Source: Lachnospiraceae bacterium UBA3850 (GTDB taxonomy: Bacteria; Bacillota; Clostridia; Lachnospirales; Lachnospiraceae). Taken from it: a DNA stretch of 64,000 nucleotides. The notes below the pieces were generated by a model. It was given only the letters and a program-made list of their open reading frames with translations, was not told the origin of the DNA and did not search any database. Shown in pieces: positions 1 through 9,200 of the stretch. The DNA lies in NCBI GenBank assembly GCA_002392655.1, contig DGHK01000024.1:8047-72046 (forward strand), in the 5' to 3' direction. Position 1 is the stretch's first letter. Each line of letters begins with the position of its first letter. Made by a program: the position numbers and the translations under genes.

Positions 1-211
1 TACCCATGGTATCACCGACGATACGCGCACACTTACGATGTGGACTGTCAGATCTTGTCAGCTCCGAAAGTGAATAAAGAACTCTTCTCTGAACCGGTTT
101 CAGACCATCCTTTACATCAGGAAGCGCACGCTCCGTGATGACCGACATGGCATAGTCCACATAGTCCTGCCCCATCTCCTCTTCATAATCTATTGTTTTA
201 ATAGTTTCCAT
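1..211 (-). CDS. Type IIA DNA topoisomerase subunit A (gyrase A / topo IV A), N-terminal part
   Basis: The translation from the ATG at 211 begins [18 protein letters not shown] and continues with the family signature [18 protein letters not shown], then [11 protein letters not shown], which is the start of the DNA-cleavage domain of GyrA/ParC proteins just before the catalytic tyrosine region. A GAGGAG ribosome binding site sits 8 bases upstream of the ATG. Only about 70 residues are inside the window; the gene runs off the left edge. Whether it is GyrA or ParC cannot be settled from this stretch: the [11 protein letters not shown] form departs from typical GyrA, and Lachnospiraceae often carry an extra subunit A paralogue. 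Confidence 0.9.
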   Translation of the reverse strand, partial: METIKTIDYEEEMGQDYVDYAMSVITERALPDVKDGLKPVQRRVLYSLSELTRSDSPHRKCARIVGDTMG

Positions 212-339
212 ATATCATTTCTCCTCGACTCTTTAAATACAAAAAGAACAATGAAGTCTAAAACCCCACTGTCCACTAATTTACCACATATTGTATATAA
301 AAGCAAAGCAATTCCTTTAAATTGTGGTATGAAACTGTG

Positions 340-1296
340 TCATAGCTCAGAGATGATCATCTGCACTACATTTTTATAATCTATGAGCCTGTTTGTCTTG
401 AGAAGCTCCTTCAGCTGTCTGTCCGATAAACCTAGCCCCTTGGCAAAATAAACCCAGAGCTCCTTCATCTTCATAACAACCTGCTTCTCGTTACTCATCT
501 CATCTATATAGTTTTCTGAAAGCTCTCCTATAAAGTCCCTGAAACGCTTCTTGTCGAAGTCTGTCTCAGAAAAGCCGTTTCTTATCTGATTCGGAAGGTT
601 AGGCTTAATCAGAAGACCTCGACCGATCATTATATTCGAGTCTCCTATCTCGCTTAGGACAGCTGTGTAAGACTCTTCATCAACTATATCGCCATTATAG
701 GTGAAGGCGGTAAGTGAGGACGCTTCCGTTTTTTCTTCCCACAAGCCCATCGCCTGCTTGTAGGCATCCATATGGACCTCGCCCTTATAAAATTCATTTC
801 TGAGTCTCGGATGAATAATAAGCTCCTTTATAGGATACTTTATGTAAACCGACAAGATATCCTCCCATTCCGATAAAAACTCCATTCCTATTCTTGTTTT
901 AATCGAGATCTGTACTCCTATCCTATCGCTTCCTTCATATATTCCCTGCAGGAAACTATCCAATTCCTTCGGTTCACTCAGAAGACCCGCTCCTCTCTTC
1001 TTTGATACAACAGTACCCGACGGACAACCAAGATTAAGATTCACTTCCTTATAACCAAGCTGTGCAAGCTGACGAGCGATTTCAAGGAACTGCTCAGAAT
1101 CATTTGCAAGAATCTGAGGTACCACGTCGAGTCCCTTATTATTATCCGGATGCACATCCCTTAGCTCTCTTCCCTTCAGATGACTCGCAGTAAGAAAAGG
1201 CGTGAAATATCTATCCACGCCTCCATAGTATCTGTCATATGCATTTCTGAATATATATGTAGTTATGCCCTCCAGCGGAGCCATATATAGCTTCAT
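340..1296 (-). CDS. tRNA-dihydrouridine synthase (Dus family)
   Basis: A 318-residue protein of normal length for Dus enzymes, FMN-dependent reductases that make dihydrouridine in tRNA D-loops. It opens with the FMN-binding MKLYMAPLEGIT motif, contains NLNLGCPSGTVVSKKRGAGLL with the expected catalytic cysteine at residue 91, and has the TIM-barrel phosphate-binding segment IMIGRGLLIKPNL near residue 225 followed by a helical C-terminal domain. The gene lies upstream of the topoisomerase gene on the same strand with a 128-base gap. The ribosome binding site is weak (GGTAGGATT before ATG). Which uridine position it modifies cannot be told from sequence. Confidence 0.93.
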   Translation of the reverse strand: MKLYMAPLEGITTYIFRNAYDRYYGGVDRYFTPFLTASHLKGRELRDVHPDNNKGLDVVPQILANDSEQFLEIARQLAQLGYKEVNLNLGCPSGTVVSKKRGAGLLSEPKELDSFLQGIYEGSDRIGVQISIKTRIGMEFLSEWEDILSVYIKYPIKELIIHPRLRNEFYKGEVHMDAYKQAMGLWEEKTEASSLTAFTYNGDIVDEESYTAVLSEIGDSNIMIGRGLLIKPNLPNQIRNGFSETDFDKKRFRDFIGELSENYIDEMSNEKQVVMKMKELWVYFAKGLGLSDRQLKELLKTNRLIDYKNVVQMIISEL

Positions 1297-1300
1297 AATC

Positions 1301-1585
1301 CTACCATCTTACCGTTCCAGTTTTTCCCTGTGATAATACGTATTCACCAGAGTGCGGTATCCTTACCAGTTTTTTCGCCCTATGTCGAAGCTTCCACTCT
1401 ATCTTATCGATGGAGCTGTCAGCTATATCATACTGCCTGCCCTCTATAGCAAAACCAAGCAGTTCGAAACGTCCGCCCGGTGGCACTATTTCAGTCTTGC
1501 TCTCGTTAGAACAGTGCCTTTAAAGTCATTTATGAAATTGCCGAGTATCTCAGGCTTATAATCAAATTCATGATTTCCGCCGCCG
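1301..1585 (-). pseudogene. Possible broken small gene between CPBP protein and Dus
   Basis: On the minus strand an open frame from about 1585 reads GGGNHEFDYKPEILGNFI and on to TRARLK and a stop near 1498; a second frame then reads EIVPPGGRFELLGFAIEG and runs to a stop at 1301, just before the Dus start. Both pieces look like ordinary protein and join sensibly if one frameshift near 1500 is assumed. I recognise no family. The second piece could also be a 61-residue gene of its own, but its start has no good ribosome binding site. A decayed gene is the better guess; a chance open frame is possible. Confidence 0.35.
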
Positions 1586-1587
1586 TC

Positions 1588-2634
1588 CTATATAAGTGAA
1601 TATAAAGCTCCGAATGTTCCGAAGCAGTAGTGTACCATCCAAACTCCTATCAGATTATCCTGCTTATTATAGAGTATACCAAGTACAACTGAAAGTATGC
1701 ATGCACCTGCCATATATACCAGCCCCAGATGTATATGAAGGACGGCAAATATAATTGATGCCAGGAAAATAGCCATTGCAGACTTATGCTTGGCAGTAGT
1801 TATTCTCTTCAAATTCGACTGTATGCCGCCCCTTGCCAGAAATTCCTGAAGAAGTGCTGTAGATATATATTCAACATAATGCATGGTAAATCTGGACAAG
1901 TCTATAAAAGGGTTTCCGGGTTTGAACATACTTGGATTTACCTTCATAAGAACAAGCTTAGTTGCACCCATAAGTATAAAGAGTACAGCCACTATCACAA
2001 GCGACGTTAGGATAGTCTCTTTCAGCTTATTCGGTTTTATACCTATGTCCTTTAACTTGAGACTGGTAAAGCACATAATAAATATAAATATGATCAGACC
2101 CAGAAGATCTATCCCCTTGGTCAGATACTTTCTCGGAAAAGGCTTCCCTGTATATAGCCATATGGCAAATAATATCAGAAAGAAACACATACCCACTAGA
2201 ACTATGGAAAATGTCGCAGATGAATCATTTAGCTTAATCTTAAGCTTTTCCTCCTCTGTCACATCCTCCATGGTAATAACTATCTGTGATGACTCATCTC
2301 CTTCTAATTTCAGATAGGATGTGGTCATTTTGAGCATATATTCCTTGCCCGACGGAGATACAAATCTGCGGCTTCCAACATGCACCTCATCTTTTTTATA
2401 AATTGATTGAAGGATAAACTCGAGAAAATCATCATTGTCCTTGTTTTCGCTGAACTTCTCATTTACCCCTATATTCATTTTATCAATGCCATCGGGTATC
2501 TCCAGAATCTTGCAGGCCGGTTTATTGCAATAAACAATACTTCCTGATGTGTTTAAAACTATAACTCCTGAAGACAAATCTCGAAGGACTCGTTTCTCAA
2601 ATTGATCATTATTAACATTTGCTTCCAATTCCAT
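1588..2634 (-). CDS. PAS domain fused to CPBP (Abi) family membrane protein
   Basis: The first 130 or so residues form a PAS fold (GVIVLNTSGSIVYCNKPACK, ending in the typical ITMEDVTEE), followed by about seven hydrophobic helices (from residue 144). The membrane part carries the CPBP/CAAX-protease motifs: QEFLARGG in place of EExxxRG, then FAVLHIHLG and a late histidine in VWMVHYCFG. The first glutamate of motif 1, which is catalytic in Rce1-type proteases, is glutamine here, so it may be inactive or altered. An ATG at 2634 with AAAGGTGG before it is preferred over a GTG two codons upstream. It follows the SpoIIE phosphatase gene by 27 bases and is probably co-transcribed with it. Confidence 0.8.
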   Translation of the reverse strand: MELEANVNNDQFEKRVLRDLSSGVIVLNTSGSIVYCNKPACKILEIPDGIDKMNIGVNEKFSENKDNDDFLEFILQSIYKKDEVHVGSRRFVSPSGKEYMLKMTTSYLKLEGDESSQIVITMEDVTEEEKLKIKLNDSSATFSIVLVGMCFFLILFAIWLYTGKPFPRKYLTKGIDLLGLIIFIFIMCFTSLKLKDIGIKPNKLKETILTSLVIVAVLFILMGATKLVLMKVNPSMFKPGNPFIDLSRFTMHYVEYISTALLQEFLARGGIQSNLKRITTAKHKSAMAIFLASIIFAVLHIHLGLVYMAGACILSVVLGILYNKQDNLIGVWMVHYCFGTFGALYSLI

Positions 2635-2661
2635 TGCCACCTTTCGTATATATTTACTACC

Positions 2662-4434
2662 TTATTTATTTTTATAATCAAATATAAGCATCGTTATATC
2701 ATCAAACTGTTCTTCTTCTCCGACAAACCTGTCTATATCCGTTCTTACATCCGTAAGTGTCTGCTGCAGATCAGCATCAGGACTGTGGTTAAGAGCATCA
2801 AGCATTCTGTCAGTTCCGTAAAGCTCATTTTCCATATTTGTAGCCTCAGGCACTCCATCGGAATAACAGAAGATTCTGTCACCCGGTTCGAGCTTAAATT
2901 CGTGATCAGCGTACTTTAATCCTTCCATAACACCGAGCACCATGGAATGCTTGTACATAACAAGCTCATACTCCCCGTTTTTATGTCTGATAACAGGATG
3001 CTCATGACCGGCATTTGCAGCCACGCCCTCTCCCGTTCTTATATCTATCATTGCTATCCATACTGTAACAAACAGATTAGCTTCATTTCCTTCACGCAGC
3101 TGATTATTTACATCATTAAGTATCTCAGCCGGTCTGCCACCAAGCAGTGTCCTGTTTCTGAGAAGTGTTTTTGCAACCACCATAAACAGAGCTGCAGGAA
3201 CACCCTTTCCCGTAACGTCGGCCACTATAAGCGCAACGTGATTTTCATCAACCATAAAGAAGTCATAGAAGTCTCCACCCACTTGTTTAGCGGGATCCAT
3301 AGTCGCATATACATCGATTTCAGGATGATCAGGGAATGCAGGGAATTCTCTCGGAAGCATATCAGCCTGTATCTGAGTCGCGATATTCAGTTCAGCATTT
3401 ATCCTCTCATTTTCAGCTGTGATATTCTTGATCTTTTCCAAATGGTCATCAATCTCAATGATCATATCTCCCAAGCCATTTGCAAGAGCTCCGATCTCGT
3501 TTCTAGATCTTATCTTCTTCAGCTGCTTAAGTACCTTCTCGCTTTCTTTTGTTTCCGTATATTCATCCATGTTTTCCTTAACATGTCTGAGCGGTCTGAG
3601 TGCAAATATATTGATAAGGAACAGACAGATAGCTGAGAAGAAGAACTGTAAGAACAGGAACAGTATTACATACACTAACATCCTGTCCTCAACCTCTCCC
3701 TTTATTATAGAGATATCAAAGCTGACTCCTATAATAATAGTTTTGCCGGAAATCGTAGTAAAATAATGGTATCTGTTTACATTTTCGTTCGTTATTACGA
3801 GATGATCACCTTTTCCTTTGATCTTCTGAAAGGCCATCTGCTGCTTAGCAGAATTCTCAATGGTCGTACCAAGCAGAAAAGCCTGGCCCTTTGTATTTCC
3901 CCTGGCCACAGAAGAATCCGCCGCGCTGACAAGATTCGTCATCGTGCTTGCATCTCCTTCAGTATAGAAGAAATATACATATTTCACTTCATATGCATCC
4001 TTTATATCTTCCAGACGCATAAGTATCTTGTTGTACATAATCTCAGCAAAAGCCTTCTTGTCTTCGGGAGAAAGCTTATTAAGCTCATAATCATTTACTG
4101 TATCAAACACAATATCCGAGTGATTCTTTAAAAAGTCCTTTTCCTTAACGGCTGTATCAATATTCTTATCATACTCTACATCCATTTCATCCATATGTTC
4201 GATCCAGTAAGCTATCACCCAGTCATAGCACGGATATTGCCTTAATGAATACTTAACATCCTTCGCGATACCCTCACTTAAAATCTCCTTATCGACTTCA
4301 ACGCTACGGTCAGCTATATGACTAAGTACTATATGTGAGAGATGACCGGTGAGTACAATACTTACAAAAAAGAATATCGCCACTTCGATCAAAAGGCCGA
4401 TTTTATATTTCCTTATTCTTTTCTTTTTTTCCAT
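2662..4434 (-). CDS. Membrane sensor with SpoIIE/RsbU-type PP2C phosphatase
   Basis: A 590-residue protein: transmembrane helix near residues 12-32, a large extracytoplasmic sensor region, a second helix near 250, a HAMP-like linker and coiled coil (ENMDEYTETKESEKVLKQ), then a C-terminal SpoIIE phosphatase. Metal-binding motifs are complete: GGDFYDFF, VADVTGKGVPAALFM, NAGHEHP, YSDGVPEATN and EEQFDDITML. Such enzymes dephosphorylate anti-sigma-factor antagonists in partner-switching pathways; the target here is unknown. The start at 4434 follows AAGGGTGA and fits better than an upstream ATG at 4485. It is closely similar to the phosphatase part of the protein at 41957-44128, so the two are recent paralogues. 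Confidence 0.92.
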   Translation of the reverse strand: MEKKKRIRKYKIGLLIEVAIFFFVSIVLTGHLSHIVLSHIADRSVEVDKEILSEGIAKDVKYSLRQYPCYDWVIAYWIEHMDEMDVEYDKNIDTAVKEKDFLKNHSDIVFDTVNDYELNKLSPEDKKAFAEIMYNKILMRLEDIKDAYEVKYVYFFYTEGDASTMTNLVSAADSSVARGNTKGQAFLLGTTIENSAKQQMAFQKIKGKGDHLVITNENVNRYHYFTTISGKTIIIGVSFDISIIKGEVEDRMLVYVILFLFLQFFFSAICLFLINIFALRPLRHVKENMDEYTETKESEKVLKQLKKIRSRNEIGALANGLGDMIIEIDDHLEKIKNITAENERINAELNIATQIQADMLPREFPAFPDHPEIDVYATMDPAKQVGGDFYDFFMVDENHVALIVADVTGKGVPAALFMVVAKTLLRNRTLLGGRPAEILNDVNNQLREGNEANLFVTVWIAMIDIRTGEGVAANAGHEHPVIRHKNGEYELVMYKHSMVLGVMEGLKYADHEFKLEPGDRIFCYSDGVPEATNMENELYGTDRMLDALNHSPDADLQQTLTDVRTDIDRFVGEEEQFDDITMLIFDYKNK

Positions 4435-4554
4435 CACAAGGTCACCCTTAAAAACTTTCATTGTCAGAAAACAATTATTACACAATAAATCAGGTTAATT
4501 ATATCATAGTAAAACCCTAAGTTCCACATTCAAAGTACTTCATTAAAAGCTTAC

Positions 4555-4583
4555 TTGACATCATTTCCCATTATATATACGAT
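4555..4583 (+). promoter_or_regulatory. Promoter of the DUF2252 gene
   Basis: A perfect TTGACA at 4555-4560 is followed by a 17-base spacer and TACGAT at 4578-4583. A leader of about 35 bases then leads to the ribosome binding site AAAGGGGGG at 4609-4617 and the ATG at 4625. No other promoter-like sequence was seen in this divergent region. Confidence 0.55.
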
Positions 4584-4624
4584 GAGATATAAGTACCGAA
4601 TTAACATCAAAGGGGGGAGTACTT

Positions 4625-5992
4625 ATGGATAACAAAAAACTAAGTATAAAGGAACGAAAAGCTCAGGCAAAGCAGTATAGAAAAACCACCTCCAGGAGCG
4701 ATCTGGGATTCTGGAAGGTCGAGACAAACAGAACTCTTGTCGAAGAGCTTATAAAAAGTCAGGAGAAAACCCGTCAGTGGGGTCTACTTCCACTCAGACA
4801 CGAGCGTATGGCCACTTCTCCATTTCATTTTTTCAGAGGCTCTGCTATCGTACAGGCTCATGACCTTGCAATCACACCACGTACAGATTTCATAGTTCAG
4901 GCCTGCGGCGATGCTCATATATCAAACTTCGGAATGTTCGCTTCTCCTGAGCGAAGGATAGTTTTTGATATAAATGATTTTGACGAAACACTGCCCGCTC
5001 CATTCGAGGTAGATATAAAAAGACTCGTTGCCAGCATAGAGATATGTGGTCGCTACCGTGGTTTTGAAGCATCCAGACGTGAGGCCTGTGTCAGAGACGC
5101 CGCTTCACTATATCAGCATGCTATGCATGATTTTTCCGATATGGGAAACATGGAGGTATGGTACAAGCATCTGGATATAGAAAATGCACTTGAAAATGAT
5201 CCTCATTTATCCGAAAAGGTTCAGGCAAAGTACATACGTAATGCTATGGAAAAAGCCCTTAACAAAAACAGCGATCGTGCAATTATGAAGCTTACTGAAA
5301 CAGTGGATGGTAAACTGAGAATAAAGAGTGATCCGCCGGTAATAGTTCCCATCCGTGACATGCTTTCCGAAGAAAAGGAGCTTTACAACTTCAACTACAA
5401 TATCAGAAAAGCTCTAGATCTCTATAAGGAATCTCTTCCAATAGACAGACACAGACTGATTGATCAGTACGAACCGCTGGAGCTCGCTCACAAGGTAGTA
5501 GGTGTAGGAAGTGTCGGTCAACGTGCCTGGATCCTTGTTATGATGGGACGAGAAAACGGCGACCCTCTGGTACTCCAGATAAAACAGGCTGAAAGATCAG
5601 TTTTGGAAAACTATTACGGAAAAAGTGCATATAGCAAATGTGGCAGACGTGTTGTGGAAGGACAGCACGCCATCCAAACTGCCGGTGATATACTTCTTGG
5701 TTACCTGCGTCTTCCTGATCTTCCGGAAGGAGTGAACGATTACTATGTCCGTCAGCTCTGGGATTCCAAAGGCTCCTTTGATATAGAAAGGATGTCTGAT
5801 GATGGATTACAGGGTCTGTCCTGCGCCTGTGCCTGGACTCTGGCTCATGCTCATGCCAAAACCGGAGACCGACATGCTATCGCTGCTTATCTGGGTAAAA
5901 GTGACACCTTCACAGAAGCTATGGTTTCATATGCCAAAGCATACGCAGATCAAAATGAAGCAGACTATGAAACATTTCTTAAAATGATATAA
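4625..5992 (+). CDS. DUF2252 family protein
   Basis: A 455-residue soluble protein with the hallmark DUF2252 motifs: GDAHISNFGMF (residues 95-105) and DINDFDETLPAPFEVD (115-130), then HKVVGVGSVGQRAWILVMMG. The family (PF10009) resembles the aminoglycoside-phosphotransferase and kinase fold, with the GDAHxxNFG and DxNDFD segments in the positions of catalytic and metal-binding loops, but no substrate is established. It is the only plus-strand gene in the first 29 kb, has its own promoter and a strong ribosome binding site, and is not in an operon. Function is left open. Confidence 0.88.
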   Translation: MDNKKLSIKERKAQAKQYRKTTSRSDLGFWKVETNRTLVEELIKSQEKTRQWGLLPLRHERMATSPFHFFRGSAIVQAHDLAITPRTDFIVQACGDAHISNFGMFASPERRIVFDINDFDETLPAPFEVDIKRLVASIEICGRYRGFEASRREACVRDAASLYQHAMHDFSDMGNMEVWYKHLDIENALENDPHLSEKVQAKYIRNAMEKALNKNSDRAIMKLTETVDGKLRIKSDPPVIVPIRDMLSEEKELYNFNYNIRKALDLYKESLPIDRHRLIDQYEPLELAHKVVGVGSVGQRAWILVMMGRENGDPLVLQIKQAERSVLENYYGKSAYSKCGRRVVEGQHAIQTAGDILLGYLRLPDLPEGVNDYYVRQLWDSKGSFDIERMSDDGLQGLSCACAWTLAHAHAKTGDRHAIAAYLGKSDTFTEAMVSYAKAYADQNEADYETFLKMI

Positions 5993-6003
5993 ATATGCAA
6001 AAT

Positions 6004-6170
6004 TAAATCGTGTATATCGGAAAACGAACTGGGGTTCATTCAAGCTTTTGGGCGTCAAAAAAGTCTTCGGTCGACGACCGTCTGCATAGCCATTATATGT
6101 CGCCGCTACTTTTTCCTTGCAGACTCACCTATACAGGCGCACCCGTCCGCTTTCAGATATACACGATTTA
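6004..6170 (-). ncRNA. Candidate structured non-coding RNA with pseudoknot
   Basis: The ends of this 167-base region form a perfect 15-bp inverted repeat (6004-6018 with 6156-6170), extended inside by a further 6-bp helix (GAAAGC with GUUUUC). Within it are a 7-bp helix GUCUGCA/UGCAGAC (6119-6125 with 6080-6086), a 5-bp GUAGC/GCUAU, a GGUC/GACC hairpin and a GAAC/GUUC hairpin. AAAAAGU (6108-6114) can pair with ACUUUUU (6058-6064) outside the 7-bp helix, giving a pseudoknot. Three helices use G-U pairs only if read on the minus strand, and a perfect TATAAT box lies 10 bases upstream on that strand. No ORF fits. The class is not identified; raiA-type RNA and 6S RNA are worth testing. Confidence 0.72.
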
Positions 6171-6180
6171 TTATTAACAA

Positions 6181-6186
6181 ATTATA
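6181..6186 (-). promoter_or_regulatory. -10 box of the structured RNA
   Basis: TATAAT on the minus strand, 10 bases before the first paired base of the RNA at 6170, so transcription would begin almost exactly at the closing helix. A matching -35 element is weak (TAATTC at 17-base spacing). The box lies just after the permease stop codon, so the RNA can be made independently of that gene. Confidence 0.5.
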
Positions 6187-6206
6187 ACATCTTAACCGAT
6201 AAAGAA

Positions 6207-9200
6207 TTATGAATTAATGTCAGTGACCTTCAAGCTCTTTACCTTTCGGAACGAAAGAGCATCTATGATACCGGCAAAAGCAGTCTCCATAAATATCGCA
6301 TATACCCACGCTTTTATCGAAACACCTCTTTCATACATAGTGTATTCACTCTCGATAAAACTGATCATTATTCGGGCCATGATTATACCAACCCCGACCG
6401 CAAGAACAAAGGCTATGATTGTCGTAGCAATTGTCTCTCTGGTGAGGTAGCCTATGCACTGTTTCGAGCTAAAGCCGTTAACCCTCATAACTATAAGCTC
6501 CTTCTTTCTCCTTGAAACAAATATGTTTGTCAGGTTCGAAAGGACAAATATACTCATAAGAATAGCAAAACCAGTCAATATGAGGACTATCATGTCGTAA
6601 ATCATTTCCAGTACATGATACGAATCCTTTATTGTTTCCGACGTAGTAAGGGTGATATCAGGACATATCGCCTTAAGCGACTTTTCCAGTGATTCCGCGT
6701 CAACACCATTAAGCTTTATAAAAAATGTATTTTTCTCGGCAGGCTTTCCATTCAACTTCTCATACGCCTCTTCCGAAGTCACTATATTTCTTCCAATATA
6801 GTTGTTATATACACCCTTTATCTCAACATTTACAGGCTTAAAATCAGATGTATACATGATCAGCGTGTCACCTGCATCAAGTCCCGTAAGCTCATGAAGT
6901 CTGGATTGTATCAGAATACCCTCATCAGGGAGTTCCATCTCCTCACCAGTATTATAATCAATTACAGAATAATACTTCGGATGTGTCATATCGTTCAGTA
7001 TAGTAACGCCGGTATATTCCTTTCTGTCCCCTGCTCTGTATATAGTAAGGGCATATGCAGTCTTCGAATAAACAGCTCCACTGTCAGCTATGGCTTCTTC
7101 AAGCTTCCTTACCGTTTCCTCATCTTCATCAACCTTGTAGGTAACACTCATATCATACTTATAGACTTCTGTAAGCTGATTATCCACCATTCCGGAAAAT
7201 GCATACTTAAGCGTAAATCCTGCTCCGATCATGGCACAGCTTGCAGCTATGATAACTACGGATATGATAACACGTACGATATCGTTTACCATATTTCTTC
7301 TGATCAGTCTGGAATATGTTGAACCAGCTTTTGATCTTGCCTTCTTCTTTCTTATCCTCTTTAGACTGGCCTGACCGCTCATCAGTTCAACTGCAGTCAT
7401 CTTAAGAAGTGTGTAGCAGGCAGCAAAGGATGCAATATCCGCTACGAGAATCTCTGCAATACTGATTCCTATTGTAGGAATAAACATGAATATTGTCTTC
7501 GGCACTCCGACTACATAGAGCAGTCCTATTCCCTTCTGGAATATAACCTGCAGAAGAATATTGAGTAAAATACCCATTATTATTCCCGTAATAACTGCAG
7601 AAACTCCGTAAAGCATATATTTACGTCTGATAACCTTATTGAAGAAACCGAGGGACTTCTGGGTTCCTACCAGGTGCTTCTGCTCATCTATGATTATAGT
7701 TATAGTTGAGAAGCATACCAGTACGCCGATTATGATGAATACTATAATAAAGCAGTTAGCTGCTGCTTTTATTGTACCCAGCACAGTATATATATCCATA
7801 TAGCCTTCATTTGCTCTTCTGCTCTGAAGCACGAAATAAGTCGGCTCTAAATTGTCTATCTTATCCTGAGCCTCTGCTATCTTGTCCTCTGCTTCTTTCT
7901 TCTTTTTATCATACTCTGTTCTTGCATCTTCAAGCTTCTTAGCACCTTCATTCTTCTGTTTTTCGTACTCTGCTTCACCCTCTTCCAGCTTACTCTTATA
8001 GCCTGAAAGCTTGGACTTTGCATCTGCCAGCTGATTACGTCCGTCCTCTATCATTTTGTCAGCCTTGTCCAGTTCAGCCTGTGCTTCAAGTGTTTTCTGC
8101 TTAAGAAGTGCATCGAGATCCTCAGCCTGTTTTAAGCTCTCTTCATACTTTTTAACCGCCTCTTCGATAGCAGACTTACCTTCGCTTATCTGTTTTTCTC
8201 CTTCTGATATCTTCTTCTCAGCGGCAGCTATCTCATTACTTGCAGCTTCAAGAGCTTTAGTTATTTCTTCAATCTTGGCAGTCAGATCATTCAGAGCCTG
8301 CTGAAGAACATCAACAGATGCCATGGCCATTCCGACCTTCATCATCTTGTCCTTGATCAGACCTTCTCCGTACCCTGTTAAGTCTCCAACTTTAGTATCC
8401 CCTATTCCTATAAGCTCAGCTGAAGCATCCAGCAATTCAAGGAACTTGGTTATGTTCATATCAGGGTCAATTGCTTCCACGAAAGCTCTTATGATATCTG
8501 ATCCGGGCATACCATTTACAAACAGTGAGTCGGCCTTATCCAGAACCTCAAGAACCGTGATGTCTCCATAGTATATAATCGAGAAGTTCAGAAAATCTCT
8601 GACGTTCATCTCTCTGATAAATGGCATAAGTGGTGCTGTACCACCATACAAAGCCTCATCTACGGCAACATTCATCTGGGCGTCAGCTGCTGCCCCTGCC
8701 TCTGTAGGATCCTCCTGCTTTACCATAGCCTCTTCTACAGGCTTATAAATCTCAGTTGCTTTTTCCTTAAGGTCATAATACTGCTGAGGAACTGCCAGGC
8801 CTGTCGAAGCTGATATCTGGTTTAGAAGTACCTCGAATTTTTCCACCTCTGCCCTTGCAGTCTGAGACTCAGAAATAGCCTCCTCCAGCCTTGTTTTTGC
8901 TTCCTGTATACCGCTCTCAGCTTCCTGCTTCTTTGAATCATACTCAGTCTTTGCAGCTTCAAGCTTAGACTTGGCTGCAGCCAGTTCATTTTCTCCCTCT
9001 GCAACCTTCTGCTTCATCTCATTTATCTTGGTCAGACCTTCCTCAAGGAGTCTATAGGCCTCATCTATCTGAGCCTTGGCTTTATCAGATTCTGAATTAG
9101 CCAGCGCCTTAGCCTTGGCCAGCTTTTCCATCCCCTCCCTGAGCTCTTTTTCTTTCTTCTCTATCTCAGCATCATAGCCACTCAACTCTTTTCTTGCATT

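Noticed and set aside
1352-1561. A plus-strand 69-codon open frame
   Set aside because: No ribosome binding site and no recognisable features; the opposite strand carries the more protein-like frames.
2947-3636. A 229-codon plus-strand open frame
   Set aside because: It lies opposite the SpoIIE phosphatase gene, has an unlikely composition (rich in Ser, His, Cys and Ile) and no ribosome binding site; a shadow.
6004-6170. The same structured region read as plus-strand RNA or as the DUF2252 terminator
   Set aside because: On the plus strand three helices would have A-C mismatches instead of G-U pairs, no promoter is seen, and the arms are too far apart for a simple terminator.
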